64,000 nt of DNA from Sodiomyces alkalinus F11 (GCF_003711515.1 NW_021167084.1:414621-478620); one strand, 5' to 3'; counted from the stretch's first letter, positions 1-11,002 are shown. Numbers and translations: made by a program. Notes: a model not told the origin generated them from the letters alone.

Positions 1-3000
1 TTTAAACTAAGTCTCTCCACGAGATCTGCGGCGCCACGAATCGAGGCGCACTATCAATATTACGACACTGCCATCCTTTCGCACCTGGCAGATTCTTCGC
101 AAGACGGTTGTGACCATTGGGCTCAACTCGATGGACAACAATTCTGCTCTCCCTCGCTGGATTCTCCCCGGCCGTCGCTCCCGGGAGCCATCAAGCAACT
201 CGCGTTCGACCGCGTGCTGGGCACCGGCAAGGATGCTATCCTCTATGCCGACCCCGCCTCCCCGTCCTTCGGTGCCATGCACGAGATCCTAGCACGGAAG
301 GCTCGAAATGGGGAGGTCTCGTACCGCCTGCGCTATCGCAGATCCAGTGTCACGAATCTGGAGCCACTTCCTGTCAGCGGCTATGGCGTCGAACTGGCTC
401 TGAAGAAGACCGATTACATCGTCATCGACGACAGGGAAACCGGGCAAGACGACGCCCAGAAAACCACGGGCACTGAAGTTGTGCTGGACGAAGAGGAAGA
501 GGTGGAAGACCTCAAACCGCTTTCCACCTCGGAGCTGGGGCCTCTTGGGATCAAGGCTGCATCATTCATTCTGCGGAGCCAGGATCCCTGGGACGCTCTC
601 CTGAAGTTGACCCAGGACTTCCCCAAATTCTCCACCTCGGTGGCGGCCCACGACGCGTCGGACGAGTTCGTCGCGGCGCATATGCAGAACCAGTTACAGG
701 TTGCGCCGGGTGGTGTCAATGTCATGCTGATGAACGGCGTGAGGCTCAGTGACCGCCAGTTCGACGCCTTCACTTTGGTCGACAAACTCCGCCAGGAGAG
801 GAAGCTTGTGAACAGCGTACGAGAGCTTGGTTTCTCCGGCAAGCAAGCAACGTCGCTTCTGGGCCACCAAGAAATTGCTGCCGCTCAGGCCGCTGACGAG
901 CCCCTGAGGTTCGACTGGCGGGATGAGCAGGAAGATGGCCGCGTTATTATTTGGCTCAATGATCTGGAGAATGACGAGGCCTACAAGGATTTCCCGGCCC
1001 CTCTCCAATCTGTAAGTTGGAACATCCCCTTTCCTTTTTTTCTTCTTCTTTTTTTCTTCTTCTTTTTTTCTTCTTTTCTTCTTTTCTTTGCCTCCCCTTT
1101 CTTCTTCCATCGTTATTCCCCCGTCTTCCCAGTCTCATATCCACTAACAACTACCTTCAGCTTCTCCAGCGTACCTACCCTGGTCAGCTACCTCCTATCC
1201 GGCGGAACGTATTCAATCTTGTCGTTCCCGTGGACTTCACGCAGTCTACTGATCTCAAAGTTGTCAACACGCTCCACGCCTTCGTCCAGCGACGGCTTCC
1301 CGTCAGATTCGGACTGGTTCCCATTGCTGCTACCGAGGACAAGGCCAACCAGGCTCAAATCGTCTACCATTTACTCGAAACCTACGGCATTGACACTTTC
1401 GTCGAATACCTCCAGAAGGCCGTTGGGGATGACTCCCATCCCACCCTCAACCAGACCGCCTTTGACCTGGTCGTCAACGATGCCAAGGTTCTCCCAGACG
1501 GCGCACCGTCTTCGTTTGACCAAGTTATCCAGTCCGAGGATCTCTCTAAGCAAGTTCGATTGGCTCAACACTGGGTCAAGAGGGCCATTGCCGACACCCC
1601 TACACCTACCATGTTCGTCAACGGCCTGCCTGCGTCAAGAGATAACAGCTGGCTCCAGACCATGAGCGCAAAGATCACCGCAGACCTCAAGATTGTTCAG
1701 CAGGCTGTTTTCCGGGGCCTCGTCGGCGAAGATGACTGGGTTCCCGGCCTCTTTCTCCAAGATGCTGTGTCCCGACGCAACCCCTACATCGAAGACACCA
1801 AATCCGTGCAGGTTCTCGATGTCAACAAACTCTCCACTGACCATCGCAATCTCTTCTCCCAGATTCCTATTATTCAGGGGAATCCCGAAGCCACCAAGGA
1901 GAATTGGGCGGTCCTGACTGTCGTCCTTGACGCAACAACGGACCTTGGGAAGAATCTTCTCTTCTCTGCCCTGCAGTTCCGGCGCAATAACCCTGGCATT
2001 CAGCTAGAGGTTCTGCACAACCCGGAGGCCGGTCTACCTTCGTCAGCTATCAACCACGTCTTGAAAGAGCAACAAGACACTCTTCTCGAGGTGGAGAGCT
2101 TGGCGCAGCTCCAGCAGGTGCTCCTCCTCGATGGGGCGGAACCTGAATCTGACAACGACTATGCGGCGGCACTCGCCTCCTTCCTGTCCGCAACCGGAAT
2201 TGCCCCCGGCTCCAACAAGCTCATTCTCAACGGGCGGGTACTCGGTCCCATCAACGCCGAGTTCGCCTTTGGAGAGGAAGATTTCCAGCAATTCTTCGAC
2301 TTTGAACTCAAAGCTCGCATTCTTCCGGTCTACGCCGCTCTGAAGGAAATGGAGTTGACTGACCGACTTTCCGATCCCGTTGCAGCTGCCAAGCTCACCT
2401 CCATTATCGCCCTGTCCACGATCCCTGATGTACCGGAGGGCATTTTCGACTCGGGCCCTGCAACTCGAGTCAACGCGTTCCAGTCATGGGACTCTACGGC
2501 CACCTCTATGGAAGTTGGTGACGCCGAGGAAGCTAGCATACATCTCGTCGGTCTCCTGGACCCGGTGAGCGAACAAGCCCAGGCATGGGTCCCGATTCTG
2601 AAGGTCCTCTCCGAACTGGACGGCGTCTATGTGAAGCTCTTTTTGAATCCGAAGGACAACATCGAGGAACTGCCCGTGAAGCGGTTCTTCCGCTACGTCC
2701 TCGAGTCGGAACCGAGCTTCGACGAGTCGGGCAAAGTGCGTGCTCCGAGAGCGAGCTTCAAGGCATTGCCGTCGGAAGCTCTCATGACGGTTGGCATGAG
2801 CACGCCACCTGCCTGGCTGGTGTTCCCCAAAATTTCGGCGCATGATCTGGACAATATCCGCCTGAGTTCCGTCAAAGGCGACATCGAAGCCACATACCAA
2901 CTGGAACACATCCTCATCGAAGGCCATTCACGCGAAGGCAAGACCGGCAACCCGCCGCGTGGTGCGCAGCTCGTCCTCGGGACCGAGGATGAACCCCACT

Positions 3001-4349
3001 TCGCCGACACCATCATCATGGCAAACCTGGGCTATTTCCAATTCAAAGCCAACCCGGGCATCTACAACATCCAGCTGAAGGAAGGCAGGACATCCGAGAT
3101 CTACACCATCGAGAGCATCGGCGCCAAGGGGTGGACTCCGGTACCCGGAGACGAAGGGACCGACGTCGCGTTGATGGACTTCCTGGGCACGACGCTGTAC
3201 CCTCGTCTCAACCGCAAGCCCGGCCAGGAAGAGGCCGATGTGCTGGAGGAACCCGAAACCGAGGGCGACGGCGGCATCATCGCCCAGGGTCTCAAGTTCG
3301 CAGAGGGACTCTTCGGGGGCGGCGGCAGCAAGTCGACCAAGTCGGTTTCGGCACAAGAGCACGCCGAGATCAACATCTTCTCGATGGCGAGCGGGCACCT
3401 GTACGAGCGCATGCTGAACATCATGATGGCGAGCGTGATGAAACACACCAAGCACACGGTCAAGTTCTGGTTCATGGAGCAGTTCCTCTCCCCTTCGTTC
3501 AAGGACTTCCTCCCGCACATGGCGGCCGAGTACGGCTTCCGGTACGAGATGGTGGCGTACAAGTGGCCGCACTGGCTCCGGCAGCAGAAGTACAAGGAGC
3601 GCGAGATCTGGGGGTACAAGATCCTCTTCCTCGACGTGCTCTTCCCCCTCTCGCTCGACAAGGTCATCTTCGTCGACGCCGACCAGATCGTCCGCACCGA
3701 CATGATCGACCTCGTCCGCCACGACCTCGAGGGGAAGCCCTACGGGTTCGTGCCCATGTGCGACTCCCGCACCGAGATGGAAGGGTACCGGTTCTGGAAG
3801 CAGGGCTACTGGGCCAACTACCTCCGCGGCCTCCCCTACCACATCTCGGCCCTCTACGTCGTCGACCTGCGCCGCTTCCGCGACATGGCCGCCGGCGACC
3901 GCCTCCGCCAGCAGTACCACGCCCTCAGCGCCGACCCCAACTCGCTCTCCAACCTCGATCAGGACCTCCCCAACAACATGCAGTTCTCCATCCCCATCCA
4001 CAGCCTCCCGCAGGACTGGCTCTGGTGCGAGACCTGGTGCAGCGACGAGAGCCTCGCCACCGCGCGCACGATTGATCTTTGCAATAACCCGGAAACCAAG
4101 GAGCCCAAGCTCGACCGCGCCCGGCGCCAGGTCCCCGAGTGGACTGCCTACGATGAGGAGATTGCCGCTTTGGATCGGAGGCGGAAGGGCGTGCCCCCGC
4201 CGCCGGTGGAGGCTGCGACGGGCGGGGAGGAGCAGAAGGTCGTGGTGGCGGAGGAGAAGGAGACGGAATCCGTGCAGAAGAATCCCAAGAGCCGGAACTG
4301 GGAAGAGCCGCCCTCGGCTGAGAGTACGCATAAGAGGGACGAGCTGTAG
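1..4349 (+). CDS. gpt1: UDP-glucose:glycoprotein glucosyltransferase (ER folding sensor), 5' partial
   Basis: UGGT re-glucosylates incompletely folded N-glycoproteins in the ER lumen so that they rebind calnexin. The frame is open from base 1, so the N-terminus and signal peptide lie outside the window. Exon 1 is 1-1011; intron 1012-1160 (GTAAGT, long pyrimidine tract, CTAAC branch site near 1143, CAG acceptor); exon 2 is 1161-4349. The split joins smoothly into the family segment LLQRTYPGQLPPIRRNVFN. About 1,399 residues are visible; family members are near 1,500, so roughly 100 residues are missing. The N-terminal two thirds is the thioredoxin-like folding-sensor region. The C-terminal GT24 domain starts near visible residue 1070, with the catalytic DAD at about 1176-1178 (bases 3675-3683) followed by QIVRTD. 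The protein ends KRDEL, an ER-retrieval-type tail. The symbol is that of the S. pombe orthologue. Convergent with RAD54. Confidence 0.96.
1012..1160 (+). other. Intron of the UGGT gene
   Basis: 149-bp phase-0 spliceosomal intron. Donor GTAAGT directly follows a TCT codon; the acceptor is TTCAG at 1156-1160, with a CTAAC branch-site match about 15 bases upstream. The middle is an almost pure T/C tract. Reading through it produces a Phe/Leu/Ser run and breaks similarity to UGGT, which supports removal. Confidence 0.93.
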
Positions 4350-4888
4350 AGAGCAGCTCGGGATGGAGATGTACAAGTGTCAATGTAGATGTAGATGGGG
4401 ATGGGAGTGTCGTGTGTCGTATTGTCTCAAGCAAAGCGAGTCTGACATGATATTGTGGTGGAAAAGACAATGACGGGGGAAAAAATAGAAAAACAAAATA
4501 CAAACACCATCAGCATGCCGGCCATCAAGCTGAATCGTAACTGAATCTAGGACTCACATCATAGATTATCCGTATAATGGTGCGCAGAGCAATAATAGTA
4601 GCGGAGTAAATAGTTCTATAGTCATGATACTGCTGTGAATTTCGACAACGCTATGCGCACATGAATTCTAACGAGTGAATCGACCCGAATATCATTACAC
4701 CCAACACCCTGTCGCCGGGCTCAGCATCTCGAACTCACCCTTTTTCCCTTTTTTCCCGTAAAGCTCGCAGCCATGTTTGCGCCTTTGATTTAAATTCGCG
4801 TCGTTGTAAAAAAGGAGGTATCGCTTATAAAATCTTGAACGATTCAAATCGAAAATCTATCGGCCGCTCGGCTGCCCGTTTCATCCAT
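4350..4888. other. Intergenic region between convergent UGGT and RAD54 3' ends
   Basis: 540 bp without a supported gene. It should hold the two 3' UTRs and polyadenylation sites. It is more A/T-rich than the flanking coding DNA (A-rich run near 4480-4500, T-rich run near 4741-4755). I see no conserved reading frame, tRNA or repeat. Confidence 0.7.
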
Positions 4889-7366
4889 CTAATGGGATAT
4901 GAACTGAAAGACAGCCGACACGTCCGACTCGCCGCACTCCTGGCGCAACAGCAAGTCCTGGATAGGAGCCAGATGCTCATTGACAAAGTGGTTCCAGGTG
5001 CTGGTGTCGCCGTAGAGCATAGCCTGGGCCTTGACAAACTGCTTCCCGTCGGGCTTGCACCGCCTGCACTTGAAAGTGTCGTGGGTGTCCGACTTGGTGC
5101 CGGGGCGGTACTGGAACAGCTCGCGGAGGCTGTCGAGGGAGAAGTGGCGCTCGACGTCCTCGGCCGAGTCGACGACGCAGCTGGACAAGCTCTGCTTGTG
5201 GCTCTGGCGCTGGAAGATCTTCTCCTCGATGGTGCCGGTCGCGATGAAGCGGTAGACGAAACAGTCCTTCTTTTGGCCGTCGCGCCACACGCGGGCGAGG
5301 GCCTGCTGGTCGGCGGCCGGGTTCCAGTCCGGGTCGAACAGGATGAGGCGGTTGGCGCCGATGAGGTTGATGCCGCAGCCGCCGGCCTTGCTGCTGAGCA
5401 GAAAGACAAACTCGTCGCCGTTGGGGTCGTTGAACCTGTCGACCAGCTTCTGGCGCTTGGTGACGTTCATGGTGCCGTCCAGGCGCAGAGAGCCGTAGGC
5501 GCGGGAGCGGCAGAGGCGCTCGAAGAGGTCGAGGGTCTGGGTGTAGTTGCTGATGAGGACGATCTTGTCGTTGGTATCCTGGCGGATGCGGGCGAGCATG
5601 CGGTCGAGAACCTGCATCTTGCCCGAGTACCACGGCTTGATATCCCTGTCGCGACCGCGGGAGGCTTTCGGCACGTAGTCATCGGGGTAGCACTCCTCCG
5701 AGCCGGGGAGGTCCTCGGGAGGGTTCAGGAGGTCGGGGTGGTTGCAGAGCTTCTTGAGGATGTTGATGGCCTTCAGCGGCTGGCTACCCTTACCACGCAG
5801 CAAAGCCTGGATCTCGGGACTGGTGATGAAATAGTTGTAGAGGTCCAGTTGGAATGGGGCGAGGTTGCAGAAGACGACGTGCTCGTATTTGACGGGGAGA
5901 TATTTGGTCAGAATGTCGTTGGTCCGGCGGATGATAAACTTGTTGACGATGGCCAGGAGCTCGGCTAAGCATTCGTCGCCGCGCTTCCTCTCGGCCTCGG
6001 AGGCGTCGGCGTCGCGGCCACGGAGGATGGGAAGCTCGAAGCGTTTTCGGAATTCGAGGCGGCTTCCGAGAAGGTCGGGGTTGGCGAAGCTGACCAGCGA
6101 GAAGTACTCGGAGAGGTCGTTCTGGATGGGGGTTCCGGACAGAATCACCCTCCGGCTCACGTTAAGGTTGTTGAGGGCGCTAAATGTCTGGCTATCCCCG
6201 TTCTTCAGGCGGTGACCCTCGTCGCAGAGCATCAAACCGATTTTGGTGTGCTTGAGCTCCTCGACGTTGAGACGCAGGGTTTCGTAGGACACGATGATGA
6301 CGGGCCGGGTAACGGACCTGCCGCTGGAAATGGCCCACTGGCGCAGCTGTCTGGTCAGCTCCTCCTTGGAGGCCTTGCCGTCGATGGCGAAAGGGCTGAT
6401 GGCGTCGGGACCCAGCCACTTGACCAACTCGTTGGCCCAGTTGCGGACCAAGCTGGAGGGGCAGACGACGATTGCCTTTTCGAGTGTGGGTTTGCCGGCT
6501 TCGGGGGATTGTTTCAGCAGGGTCCAGAGGAGGGTGATGCATTGCAAGGTCTTTCCGAGACCCATCTCGTCGGCCATGATGCAGCCGTTGGCTCTTTCGT
6601 CGACCATGCCGGTGACACATCTGTACATGAACTTGACGCCTTCGATCTGATGGGGCCGAAGCACGGCTGCGAGACGCGGATCGATGACGACAGGCACCTT
6701 GGGGTGTTCACCCTCGACTTTCTTCTTGATACCGAGGATTTCGGCCAAGCTCTTGTGGACGATGGGGCCGTCAATCTTGGTGTCCGTGTCGGCAGCCTTC
6801 TCCTTCTCCTTCTCCTTGGGCAATCCGTCCAGGGGCTTGGCGTGAGGCTTGTCGTCGATGGTGGGGTCGTACAAGACTATGGCAAACTCGCCACTGGGAT
6901 CGTGTAGAGGTTTAGCAATAAAGACAGCACCTTGGCGGAGCCCCAAGGTCGGAGGAGGGCGGTTGGGATTGTAGGAGGTGCTGTTTTTATTGAGAAGGGG
7001 GACAGCAAAAGCCTTGCGGAAGATGGTGGACTTGTCCTTGGCGTGGAAAACGGGGAAACGGTTCGCATCTCGGTTGGCGAGGGCGAGGCGGTCGGCATTC
7101 GTGTATGGTTTGTCGTCGTCTTGGGCCCCATCGGCGCCCTTGTAATCGACCTTTCTACGTTTGCGAGACGGCCGGTTGACTGCTGGACTGGACTGAGCAG
7201 CACCGGGACACCTGAAAGGCTTGAAAAGCTTATCCCGGGATTCGGGGGTAGGCACCCATCGCTTGCCAGGAGGGTTCTCCTTGCTTGCAGCGTTGGGAGT
7301 TGAGACAGCCTGGGGGGAAGACCTGGAATGAAGAGACAACGTCAGTGGCGGGAGAGGAGAGGGCAT
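4889..7366 (-). CDS. RAD54: RAD54 Snf2-family DNA repair/recombination ATPase
   Basis: Rad54 is a dsDNA translocase that works with Rad51 in homology search and strand invasion during recombinational repair (Neurospora mus-25 is the known counterpart). The 825-residue frame is uninterrupted. Snf2 motifs are in order: motif I DEMGLGKT (266-273), motif II DEGH (382-385), motif III SGTPIQND (410-417), motif V around 658-668 and motif VI ARVWRDGQ (691-698). The basic N-terminus holds the family segment FKPFRCPG (48-55). The start is the weak point: ATG at 7366 is the first Met, but the frame stays open upstream without another Met, and a good acceptor (CATTCCAG, minus strand, about 7323-7330) lies just inside it. 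A short upstream exon replacing the first 14 or so residues is therefore possible. The last residues are FQFISH. Confidence 0.96.
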   Translation of the reverse strand: MPSPLPPLTLSLHSRSSPQAVSTPNAASKENPPGKRWVPTPESRDKLFKPFRCPGAAQSSPAVNRPSRKRRKVDYKGADGAQDDDKPYTNADRLALANRDANRFPVFHAKDKSTIFRKAFAVPLLNKNSTSYNPNRPPPTLGLRQGAVFIAKPLHDPSGEFAIVLYDPTIDDKPHAKPLDGLPKEKEKEKAADTDTKIDGPIVHKSLAEILGIKKKVEGEHPKVPVVIDPRLAAVLRPHQIEGVKFMYRCVTGMVDERANGCIMADEMGLGKTLQCITLLWTLLKQSPEAGKPTLEKAIVVCPSSLVRNWANELVKWLGPDAISPFAIDGKASKEELTRQLRQWAISSGRSVTRPVIIVSYETLRLNVEELKHTKIGLMLCDEGHRLKNGDSQTFSALNNLNVSRRVILSGTPIQNDLSEYFSLVSFANPDLLGSRLEFRKRFELPILRGRDADASEAERKRGDECLAELLAIVNKFIIRRTNDILTKYLPVKYEHVVFCNLAPFQLDLYNYFITSPEIQALLRGKGSQPLKAINILKKLCNHPDLLNPPEDLPGSEECYPDDYVPKASRGRDRDIKPWYSGKMQVLDRMLARIRQDTNDKIVLISNYTQTLDLFERLCRSRAYGSLRLDGTMNVTKRQKLVDRFNDPNGDEFVFLLSSKAGGCGINLIGANRLILFDPDWNPAADQQALARVWRDGQKKDCFVYRFIATGTIEEKIFQRQSHKQSLSSCVVDSAEDVERHFSLDSLRELFQYRPGTKSDTHDTFKCRRCKPDGKQFVKAQAMLYGDTSTWNHFVNEHLAPIQDLLLRQECGESDVSAVFQFISH

Positions 7367-8078
7367 AACGAACGAGTAGGAGATGTGGGCGGAACGATTG
7401 GAGGGGACACAAACATTTCCGTACCCCTCTGAGGAAGTCTCTTGAAGCGAGTATTGCCGTCGATGATTTCCGTCGTGTGGACGGGCAAATAACCCCGAGC
7501 CTGGAGGTGGGGAGGGTGAGAGAGAGGACGAGGAGCGGAGAGTAAGAGAGGGGAAGGCAAGGTAGAGGAGAGGACGCCGACGGGAAGTACAAACTACAGG
7601 ACGTAATGGTCTTGCTCTGGTGCTGTTGTTGATTGGGAGCGAAGGCGCGACCGACCCGCGTCACCACCAATACACGCTCTCACATGACTACGTCTGTACG
7701 TACCAATACACCAGGCACCAGCCTCGAACCCCATTCTCAAGGTACCTTTTTCCTCTACGGCTCTCCAGGTACCCAGTACCTACTACTTGCAGTGAGCGAC
7801 AAAAGATTCTTACCCGGCCAGAAGTATCTCATCACTGCATTACGCTTCCACGACACCTTCAGGCCGGGTATATCCTTTTTTTCCCACTGTACATGGAACA
7901 TCCAAAATCCTGATACCGACTGTCGGCCTGTCGGCCATCACTTTTACGGATCCTCACCGCCGTCCGCATCCGAACCCACATTCGCACCCACATCGCTCAC
8001 TGACACCAACGGATCGATCAACAAAACCAAGCCCATCTTTCGCAAAAGCCCTGGATTGAACCGTTACCGAGCCCGAGC
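7367..8078. promoter_or_regulatory. Divergent intergenic region between RAD54 and the small membrane protein gene
   Basis: About 710 bp between two divergent genes, so it should hold both promoters and 5' UTRs. Seen: purine-rich on the plus strand (pyrimidine-rich in RAD54 sense) at 7500-7575, and short repeated GGTACC/GTACC words around 7690-7775. No conserved regulatory site can be named. Part of 7367-7600 may be 5' leader or an upstream exon of RAD54. Confidence 0.5.
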
Positions 8079-8420
8079 ATGTCCACGACTACCTTTCCTC
8101 CTCCTGCTCCTCCTTCACCACCACCACCACCACCAACCAAGGACCATCCGCTCGTCCCCCCCTCCCCCCCAACCATCTGGATCGCCGACAACTGGCCTTC
8201 CATCATCGGCTGTACGGTCCTGGCCCACGTCGGCCACTACCGCTACCTGACAACCCGCCGCAAGCCAAGCCCCAACCCGATCCAGAATGCGCGCTTTTGG
8301 GCCATAGCCGGCGGTGGATGGATGGTCGCTTACCTCTCCGTCATCACCGCAGTCGCCGTCTCTCGAGCCAAAGTCAACCACTACCGTGATCCGGAGACCC
8401 GGGGTCTTTACTCTTCTTGA
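8079..8420 (+). CDS. Small predicted membrane protein, unknown function
   Basis: A 113-residue single-exon frame with an ATG start. The first 30 residues are Pro-rich and low complexity. The rest is more protein-like, with two hydrophobic stretches, one around residues 37-56 and a clearer one around 72-93 (FWAIAGGGWMVAYLSVITAV), followed by a polar tail ending DPETRGLYSS. This suggests a small protein with one or two membrane passes. I do not recognise a family. The stop lies only 123 bp before the ATG of the mitochondrial carrier, which is tight for two separate fungal transcription units. Frames on the opposite strand here are compositional shadows. Confidence 0.5.
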   Translation: MSTTTFPPPAPPSPPPPPPTKDHPLVPPSPPTIWIADNWPSIIGCTVLAHVGHYRYLTTRRKPSPNPIQNARFWAIAGGGWMVAYLSVITAVAVSRAKVNHYRDPETRGLYSS

Positions 8421-8440
8421 TCTTGTCTTTTTCATTTTTA

Positions 8441-8444
<4 letters not shown>

Positions 8445-8480
<36 letters not shown>

Positions 8481-8489
8481 CTTTTTTTT
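8445..8489 (+). repeat. Poly(T) tract upstream of the carrier gene
   Basis: 36 consecutive T (8445-8480), one C, then eight more T. It lies between the small membrane protein stop and the carrier ATG, within a T/C-rich leader that ends in CACCCCTTAAAAAATG. Pyrimidine tracts before the start codon are common in fungal promoters; this one is unusually long and likely length-polymorphic. Confidence 0.9.
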
Positions 8490-8543
8490 CGCTCCCCTTC
8501 TTCCCTCTTCACTCCATCATCCCGGCTACCCACCCCTTAAAAA

Positions 8544-9557
8544 ATGTCCGCCGACTTCTGGGCCGGCTACGTGAGCGGCGCCGTCGGCATCCTCATCGGA
8601 AACCCGCTCGACCTGATCAAGGTCCGACTCCAGGCCCGAGACACCGCCCTCGCCGGCCAGACCCCCGCAGCCTACGCCCGGCAGTTCGGCTCCGCCGCCT
8701 CCCTCGTCACCGGCACCGCCGCCCCGATTTTTGGGTATGGCGCCCTCAACGCCCTCCTCTTCGTCTCCTACAACCGCACCGAGGCCGCCCTCCATTCCGC
8801 CTTCTCCGCCGGCGGCGGCGCAGCAGCACACTCCTCTTCCTCCCACCCCAGCCTCTGGTCCACCTGGATCGCCGGCGCCGTCGGCGGCCTCGCCACCTGG
8901 GTCGTCAGCACGCCCACCGAGCTCGTCAAGTGCCGCGCCCAGGTCTCCTCGCCGCGCCAGTCCAGCTGGTCCATCGCCAAGCAGGTGTACCGCGGGGAAG
9001 GCGTCCGGGGGCTCTACTTCGGCGGCGTGGTCACCGCCCTGCGCGACAGCATCGGCTACGGCTTCTACTTTTGGTCGTACGAGCTCGCGTCCCGCTGGAT
9101 CGAGGCCCGGTCGGGTCCGCTGGCAGGGGGTGACGACGGCGACGGCCACGGCGCCGGCGTGCCTTTCCGGCAGGAGGCGGCCAAGGTTCTCCTTTGCGGT
9201 GGACTGGCTGGGATCGTGACGTGGGCGAGCGTTTTCCCTCTCGACGTCGTGAAGACCCGTGTCCAGACGCAGGTGTTCGAGGGCGGTAGTGGCACTCCCG
9301 CGTCGTCGTCGTCTCCTCTGCTGAGTCGGGGCGGAGGTGGCAATGCCGGGCTCTCCTCCGGGGGGGGGAGGCTCGGTGCCGTCGAAATGGCCCGGGCCGC
9401 GTACCGTGAGGGAGGCATGTCGGTGTTCTTTCGAGGCCTGACGGTCTGTAGTGTTCGTGCTTTCATCGTCAACGCCGTGCAATGGGCCGTTTACGAGTGG
9501 ATCATGGCAGAGATGGGCCATGGTAGGAAGCGAAAGGCATCAATAGAGTCCGGGTAG
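8544..9557 (+). CDS. Mitochondrial carrier (SLC25) family protein
   Basis: Inner mitochondrial membrane solute transporter. The 337-residue length is typical apart from an expanded third repeat. All three carrier repeats are present, each with the signature PX[DE]XX[KR]: PLDLIK (21-26), PTELVK (124-129) and PLDVVK (232-237). The even-helix segments SIGYGFYFWSYE (169-180) and the final NAVQWAVYEW (310-319) are also typical. A Gly/Ser-rich low-complexity insert (about 245-276) separates odd and even helices of repeat 3. The sequence looks nearest to the basic amino acid/acyl-carnitine-like carriers, but the substrate cannot be assigned by reading. The start ATG (8544) follows an A-rich context and leaves no room for a presequence, as expected for carriers. 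Confidence 0.92.
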   Translation: MSADFWAGYVSGAVGILIGNPLDLIKVRLQARDTALAGQTPAAYARQFGSAASLVTGTAAPIFGYGALNALLFVSYNRTEAALHSAFSAGGGAAAHSSSSHPSLWSTWIAGAVGGLATWVVSTPTELVKCRAQVSSPRQSSWSIAKQVYRGEGVRGLYFGGVVTALRDSIGYGFYFWSYELASRWIEARSGPLAGGDDGDGHGAGVPFRQEAAKVLLCGGLAGIVTWASVFPLDVVKTRVQTQVFEGGSGTPASSSSPLLSRGGGGNAGLSSGGGRLGAVEMARAAYREGGMSVFFRGLTVCSVRAFIVNAVQWAVYEWIMAEMGHGRKRKASIESG

Positions 9558-9992
9558 CTCCGAAGTGAACAGAAGAAGAAGAAAACACGCATCAAGTCCC
9601 TGACGACGATATCGTCATGTTCGGAGCATTTTCAATCCCTCGGCGACATAAATATCGGAATATTCCTTGTCCTCTTATCGTTCCTGTGGCCTGCCTAAGT
9701 GAGGTATGTATGACCATTCCTTCCCCATGTACGGCAAATGTGCCCGATTAAGTCTCCGGCATCGCGAAACATCTCGGTCCATGTCCAAATGCTTCGCTCC
9801 TGGAAATCCTCTGGGCACCATTCCGACACCGTTTGCTTATACGAGGGGCATCCTTTCATCCCAACTATAAAATCCCCTGCGCGCCACCCTTTTGTTCGAA
9901 CTTCGACTCAAGGAACAACCTCAGCAGAAGAAGAAACACAACGTCCACCACAACTCCTGTCCCTCCCGACCAGCTATCATCTCTCGAAAGCC
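9558..9992. other. Intergenic region, carrier to methyltransferase
   Basis: 435 bp with no supported gene. It should contain the carrier 3' UTR and the methyltransferase promoter. The last 100 bases before the ATG are A/C-rich (AGAAGAAACACAACG region), a common fungal 5' leader texture. Nothing else is recognised. Confidence 0.6.
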
Positions 9993-11002
9993 ATGGCTAT
10001 CACCTGTCAAGCCCCAGCTACCAAGTCTCTCTCGGAGCATAACCGCGAGTATTACCAGTACGTGGAGTGGAACACACCGGCCATGCATATTATGCCAGCA
10101 CGAGGTCTCTTTCTCTCTCGCTCCGACTCGCACTCGACTAACATGGTGGTACGTACGTGCACAGCACGAATGCGGATATGCTCTTCGAGCAAGACTGGGT
10201 CAAGGTGCTCGCAGACCAGCAAACGCGGTTCCTGCGCTCGCAGGCCGAGTCTCTGGGCCTGAAACCCGCAGTGGCAGGCAAGGAGGTCAAACTCCTCGAC
10301 TACGCGTGCGGTAGCGGAGTTGCATCTTGGGTACGCAACGCCTCCTCCTCAAGATTTGATCGTCTTCCCTTTGCTTCGCATCGAACAGACAACTCAACTC
10401 ACCACAAAACAAAACAAAACAAAACAAAACACCAGGCCCTCCTCCCCTACGTCACAAAGATCCGCGGCGTCGACGTCGCCCCCGCCGTGGTATCCCTCTA
10501 CAACCGCGCCGCCGCCGCCCAGACCCTCACGGCAGACCAAGCCCACGCCATAGAAGGGGACCTCTCCGCCGCAGCCGCACCCGCCGACTCGGCCCTCTCG
10601 TCGCCCGACATGTACGGCTTTGACATCGCCATCGTCTCCATGGCGCTCCACCACATGGACGACCCGCAGGCCATTCTCACGGCGCTGGCGTCCCGCCTGC
10701 GCAAGGGCGGGCTCCTCATCGTGGTGGAGGGCACGGAGAACAGACCGGCTGTCGACAAGATGGAGGCGGCTGGGTTGGATGGCCCAGCCCTGCGGCAGAT
10801 GCTGAATGTGGAGGCGTTTGCGGAGGAGACGATGCGGGACTGGCTCCGGGCTGCGGGGTGTAGGTGTATGTGTACGGGCGAAGACGGGGAGGGGTTCGTG
10901 TATGTTGTCCATGATGAGATTAGCCCTGTTCCTGAGTCGGCTTGCAAAGTTCCGGGTGGGCTGGACCGGCAGCTGCTGATTGCTGCGTCGGTCAAGGCGT
11001 GA
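9993..11002 (+). CDS. Class I SAM-dependent methyltransferase
   Basis: Predicted 265-residue methyltransferase of the Methyltransf_11/25 type; the substrate is unknown. Exons: 9993-10057, 10165-10330 and 10436-11002. Intron 1 (10058-10164) has GTACGT, a CTAAC branch site near 10137 and a CAG acceptor. Intron 2 (10331-10435, GTACGC..CAG) is 105 bp and stop-free, so unspliced reading would add 35 low-complexity residues between motif I and the next strand. Spliced, the order matches the family: N-terminal helix NREYY..NADMLFEQDWVK, SAM-binding motif I LLDYACGSG (65-73), acidic loop GVDVAP (88-93), motif II FDIAIVSMALHHMDD, then LRKGGLLIVVEG. The ATG at 9993 is chosen because exon 1 supplies the expected N-terminal helix. 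Fungal relatives act on small molecules; that role is inference. Confidence 0.88.
10403..10431 (+). repeat. (AAAAC)n microsatellite inside methyltransferase intron 2
   Basis: About five tandem AAAAC units immediately before the acceptor CACCAG. It is part of the stop-free intron and explains the Lys/Gln/Asn/Thr run seen when that intron is read through. Confidence 0.9.

Noticed and set aside
2928..4376. Long minus-strand frame opposite the UGGT catalytic domain
   Set aside because: Compositional shadow of GC-rich coding DNA; its Arg/Leu/Val/Glu-rich text has no domain and the plus strand is clearly UGGT.
7230..7670. Minus-strand frame upstream of RAD54 as a separate gene or N-terminal extension
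   Set aside because: It runs in a different frame from RAD54 and looks like 5' leader; it has no ATG supporting a longer RAD54.
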